Assembly (NCBI GenBank): GCA_013396995.1
Contig: VWZP01002845.1
Coordinates: 7,224,429-7,288,428, forward strand
Source of the DNA: Dicaeum eximium
Lineage: Eukaryota > Chordata > Aves > Passeriformes > Dicaeidae
DNA length: 64,000 bases
Direction of reading: 5' to 3'
Each line of letters starts with the position of its first letter. Within the stretch, counting starts at the first letter, position 1. This document shows positions 60,577 through 64,000 of this stretch, piece after piece. Below the pieces are notes generated by a model. That model ran no database searches and was not told the DNA's origin. It was given only the letters and a program-made list of their open reading frames with translations. Made by a program: the position numbers and the translations under genes.

Positions 60577-61707
60577 GCGGCCTAATTGGGGTTTAACACA
60601 CCAAGGGCAGACCAGCTTTTCCCACCAGAGCCAGAGGGACTCTGGCCACCAGAGCCAGATGGTAATGGTCATTACCATCCTTTCCTCCTTTACAGATTAT
60701 GGTGCAGATATTTTCTCTGAACACTCTTGGATAACTCATGAATGGTGTCCAGTGGCTGCAGAGGGGAATATTAATGGCAGAGGGATCTGGTCCATCAGCA
60801 GGCACCTAGATTTTCTGTGCTTAATGAAGCAGCCTTCCTGATTTTGGAGCTTTTACCCTTTTCAATTGTAATGCACCTAAAACCTTAAGGGCTAAAAGAG
60901 ATGAAGACAGTTGGAATCTGCCTCTGAAAATTTGGCTCTAAATCTCCTTGTGATTTCTCCACTAGGGAAGCAGAAGAACATTTAGGCTTGATACTTTAGA
61001 GCAGAACTGCTGTGGTGATAAATCAGATACTGATCTGAGGGTATGAAGTAAGCCCAATTACAACAGCAATGGAGCTGCCTCCCACTGGTGGCTTTAGGTC
61101 AACATTTTGGGCTAATCACCTTAGCTGGGTAAGTGCTCATAAATCAAGAGTTGCCTGGAAATTGTCTGTTTTTCTCTTCATGCGGCTGAGATGCTCAGGG
61201 CAGCCTGTCTGCTCTTCAGAGGAGTCTCCCACTGCAGAGTGGGAAGTGTTGTGGGGAGGGCAGGAACCAGGGACTTCTCACAGGCAAAAAGCACAAGGTA
61301 GCAGCTGTAGCAATACTTTTTAAAGGAGGTCATGGAAAACGACATTCCTTCTCACCTAACTGTAGCTGGACTCTGAAGCCAGGGCTTCTCCCTCACCCTT
61401 CCCTCACAGGGCAGTGAAAGGGCTCTCTGCAGGCAGAGATAAGAAGAGGGAAGAATTGATCTTTTTGGAAGACCCTTCACACCCTTCTCCCATGCTGGCT
61501 CTGGACAAGCAGATTTGTGCAGTCCAATCAACTGCGCTCTTCTCCAGCTTCCACACCACAATGACCACTGTGGTGGTGGCCCCAAAACTGGTGGGGAGAC
61601 AGGAAGCCCAGCTGCAGGTGGTCCCTGCATTCCTGCAGAGACAGAAATGACTGTTCCAAGGGATGTCCTGAAACAAGAACCATTTCACTCCTTCCTTTGT
61701 CTCCAGT
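60577..61707. other. Noncoding stretch, nothing recognised
   Basis: Unique-looking sequence. 61,352-61,791 has several overlapping open frames on both strands (up to 106 codons), as expected of GC-balanced DNA; none has a recognisable domain. Confidence 0.5.
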
Positions 61708-61965
61708 AACAAATGACAGGACAAAATGAAAAAGCCTCAAGTTGCATGATTTAGATTTTAGGGGATATTTCTTCACAGGAAGGGTTGCCACTGGAACACA
61801 CTGCCCAGGAAGTGGTGGAGTGACTATCCCTGGTGATATTTAAAAGACATGTATATATGGCACTTAGGGACATGGTTTAGTGGTGGGCTTAATGCTGTTA
61901 GGGTTACGGTCAGACTCAAGGATCTTAAGGACCTTTTCCAACCTAAATGTTCCTATGATTCTATC
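61708..61965 (+). mobile_element. CR1 LINE 3' end fragment
   Basis: Sense-orientation CR1: AATGACAGGACAAAATGAAA, then TATTTCTTCACAGGAAGGGT, then CAGGAAGTGGTGGAGTGACT, then TGGCACTTAGGGACATGGTT and TAGTGGTGGGCTT, and the end GACCTTTTCCAACCTAAATG plus TTCCTATGATTCTAT. The GGGACATGGTTTAGTGG module defines a CR1 subfamily different from those at 16.8 and 18.6 kb. There are no coding remnants. Confidence 0.93.
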
Positions 61966-62339
61966 CATTGCACTGGGGACACAACTTATCAGCTCTTGTA
62001 AAAGGAACAAGAAACACAAGAGATATTTGTACTGGTTTTTGCAAAGATTTGTTTTCTTTTCAGGCATATGTGAGCACGGTCCACAAAATAGAGGTTATAA
62101 ATATTTTTTTTTCCTTATTTCCTGGCCAAATATATGAGAAGTAGTATAACATGGTGTACTCATATTTTAAATCCTGTAGGGTGACCCTGTCTGAAGCAGT
62201 CTACAAAAGACAGGGCAACAGGGATACAGAGCAGTTTTTTGGAGAATAAGCATGTTCTACTTCATTACGGGAAACTGTGGATCTCTGATCTCTAAAATGA
62301 GCCAGCCTTAGGACTTCGAGCAAGGGACAGTCATTCACT
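61966..62339. other. Noncoding stretch, nothing recognised
   Basis: AT-rich spacer between a younger and an ancient CR1 fragment. Nothing was recognised. Confidence 0.5.
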
Positions 62340-62615
62340 ATTTTAACTATGAGGAACTGGGACACCCAGCAAAATTACTGAGAACCAGGTTCAAAACAGA
62401 AAAAAGAGACTTCTTTCTAACACACAGCATAATTGAGCCCAAGGGTTCATTGCCATAGGATACTGCAGAGGCCAAAAGTATAAATGGATACAAAAAAAGA
62501 TTAGTCAAATTTATGGAATATAGGTCCACTGGTGACTATTAAAAACAATGGTCCAGATGCAATGTTTGGCATTAGGAAGTCCCTAGACTCTTGACTGCCG
62601 GGATCTGGGGATTAT
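62340..62615 (+). mobile_element. Very old CR1 LINE 3' fragment
   Basis: The order of phrases is that of ancient amniote CR1: GGTTCAAAACAGAAAAAAGA, CTTTCTAACACACAGCATAA, TTGCCATAGGATACTGCAGA, GGCCAAAAGTATAAATGGAT, AAAAAAGATTAGTCAAATTT and ATGGAATATAGGTCCACTGG, then TGACTATTAAAAACAATGG. The usual forms are 'GGTTTAAAACAAACAAAAGAAG', 'TTGCCACAGGATGTTGTGGA' and 'GGATTGGACAAATTCATGGA'. This is the clearest of the three ancient copies. Confidence 0.78.
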
Positions 62616-64000
62616 AGGAGGAGAAGGAATGCTCCATACATGCCTTATTTCTTTTCTTTTCCAAAGCATCTGCCACTGGCCACTGCTGAAGACAGACATT
62701 GTGTTAAACAGATGTGTCTTCACAGCTCACAGCAGTTCCCATGTTTCTCCCAGAACAGGGAACTGGAGTTGCCTCATTTCAAGCTTCTATTTGCTTTCAA
62801 GTAAGCTCTTAAGCCACACTCAACTCACAAGTATCTGACTACCTGCCAGTCAAGCATTTAGCATTAACATCTGTCACTAACACTTGGACTTTTTTTGGTG
62901 AAATGTTTTGGAATGCTTTCAGATTTTTTTCTTGTTAACCCCAGAGGTGTTTTTTTCTTGCTCTAGATATCAGCTGTCCCCTTGTCCCTGGCAGAAAACT
63001 CCTTCTATCATATTTTCATGATCTCCTGCAAACTGCATTTTCCTCACTCATATGTTGTCTACTGTCAGAGCTGCACTGATTTTCAGTTATGATTGAAAAA
63101 AGCTGCTCCAAACTTCTGGTGATCCAAATTCACTTTAATATTAAAATTATTTTGAGCTGCTCTTAGCTTGACTTCTTCAAAGCTTAAAGTAAATCACACT
63201 ATGTCTGAGCTGGTACAACTTGGTACAACCCTGCTTATCTGCTGTGCTCCTTGCATTCCTGTCCATGAAAACCTGGCTTAGGTCTGCCACATCAGTGAAG
63301 GTGACTCAGACAGATCTGCTAACGGCATCAGTACAAAAGTTTGCCATTTATATTGGGATGAAGGCATCAAGGTCCATTCTGCCTCTGTCCAAGTCCCAAA
63401 ACCTAGCTGTTATTTCAGACAGAACTGATTTTCAGTGCATCTATTCTCAGTTCTCATCCTTCCAGAAATGCACACATGGCAGACAATCTGAGGTTTCCTC
63501 AAAAGCATTAAATGCATTAAATTCCATGATTGCACACCAATTCTTCTTTTAACAGCAGTAGAACACAGAAAGCCCATAACAACAATCTATAATATGTCAT
63601 AATTTCTCCTAGTTAGCAGAGAAATCCAACAAAAAATAAGTATTTTCAGCATAGGCCAGAAGAAGGTCCATTCAGAGACACTTCCATTCACCTCAGTGCT
63701 TAAGCCATGTAAACATAATTTAGTAAATCCTCCAGATGAAGAGAAACGTGTCATTGAAAGACTCCACCATTCAGGTGCTCTATTTGAGGGTGATTTTTGC
63801 AGCTGCTACAGATAGAAAATGAAGTGCAAAACCTCTGCATGAAGCTTTCAGCCATGGAGGAAAAGCTACATGGAAACCATTGTCCTCAAGTCTGAGCGAT
63901 ACTAATACTAAGGGGAATGGTGATTAGAACTGACTATTTCAGGCTAATTAAGTCAGGCACAATGTGTGCTAAACCCAGCTCCAGAGTTAAATCACCCACC
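62616..64000. other. Noncoding stretch, nothing recognised
   Basis: Unique-looking AT-rich sequence to the end of the window. A short direct repeat (TTGGTACAAC-like) lies near 63,210-63,230. The 110-codon open frame at 63220-63552 has no recognisable domain. Confidence 0.5.

Noticed and set aside
1..64000. CRISPR arrays, prokaryotic operons, prophage or integrons
   Set aside because: No regularly spaced repeats, dense open frames or ribosome binding patterns are present, and the repeat families are avian.

Overview
The window looks like noncoding DNA from a bird, most likely a passerine. The evidence is the repeat content: CR1 LINE fragments of several subfamilies with the typical avian 3' ends (short runs of ATTCTATGATTCTRTGA), a 528-bp solo LTR of avian ERV type, a short element that reads like a tRNA-headed SINE with a CR1 tail, and faint traces of old amniote repeats. 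Base composition is AT-rich with few CpGs, as in avian macrochromosome introns or gene deserts. I find no protein-coding gene that can be supported. No tRNA or rRNA gene, CRISPR array, operon or prokaryotic signal is visible.

Layout. 1-12,100 is unique-looking sequence with a few hairpins, short duplications and one splice-site-bounded 42-nt block (7,673). 12,100-19,430 is a repeat cluster: a SINE/CR1 tail (-), CR1 (+) at 13.9 kb, a CR1 (+) at 16.45 kb that is internally deleted exactly at the window's only N (16,711), an AT-rich tract at 17.35 kb, CR1 (+) at 18.6 kb and a CR1 tail (-) at 19.4 kb. 21,356-21,883 is a solo LTR with perfect 5-bp target-site duplications and a duplicated U3 block carrying TGACTCA motifs. 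25.2-27.16 kb is the longest CR1, with dead but readable reverse transcriptase pieces. 27.8-34 kb is mostly unique, with a (TTTTG)n microsatellite and a CR1 tail. At 34.2-34.5 kb there is an isolated CpG-rich islet, and at 35.1-35.7 kb the longest open frame (202 codons, function unknown). 36.2-37.3 kb holds two very old CR1 fragments flanking a 25-bp palindrome. 38.1 kb is a (CAAA)n-rich tract, 47.4 kb an (AAGGG)n tract, and 61.7-62.6 kb a CR1 next to an ancient CR1. The remainder is unique-looking and without recognised content.

Interpretation. Nine of eleven CR1 fragments and the solo LTR lie in the + orientation. That bias would fit a large intron of a gene transcribed on the - strand, but the sample is small and no exon was confirmed. 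The open frames present are mostly unremarkable in length and composition. I did not find a previously undescribed biological system. The items most worth checking are the assembly break at 16,711, the LTR's duplicated AP-1-like motifs, the CpG islet with the adjacent long open frame, and two exon-like blocks.
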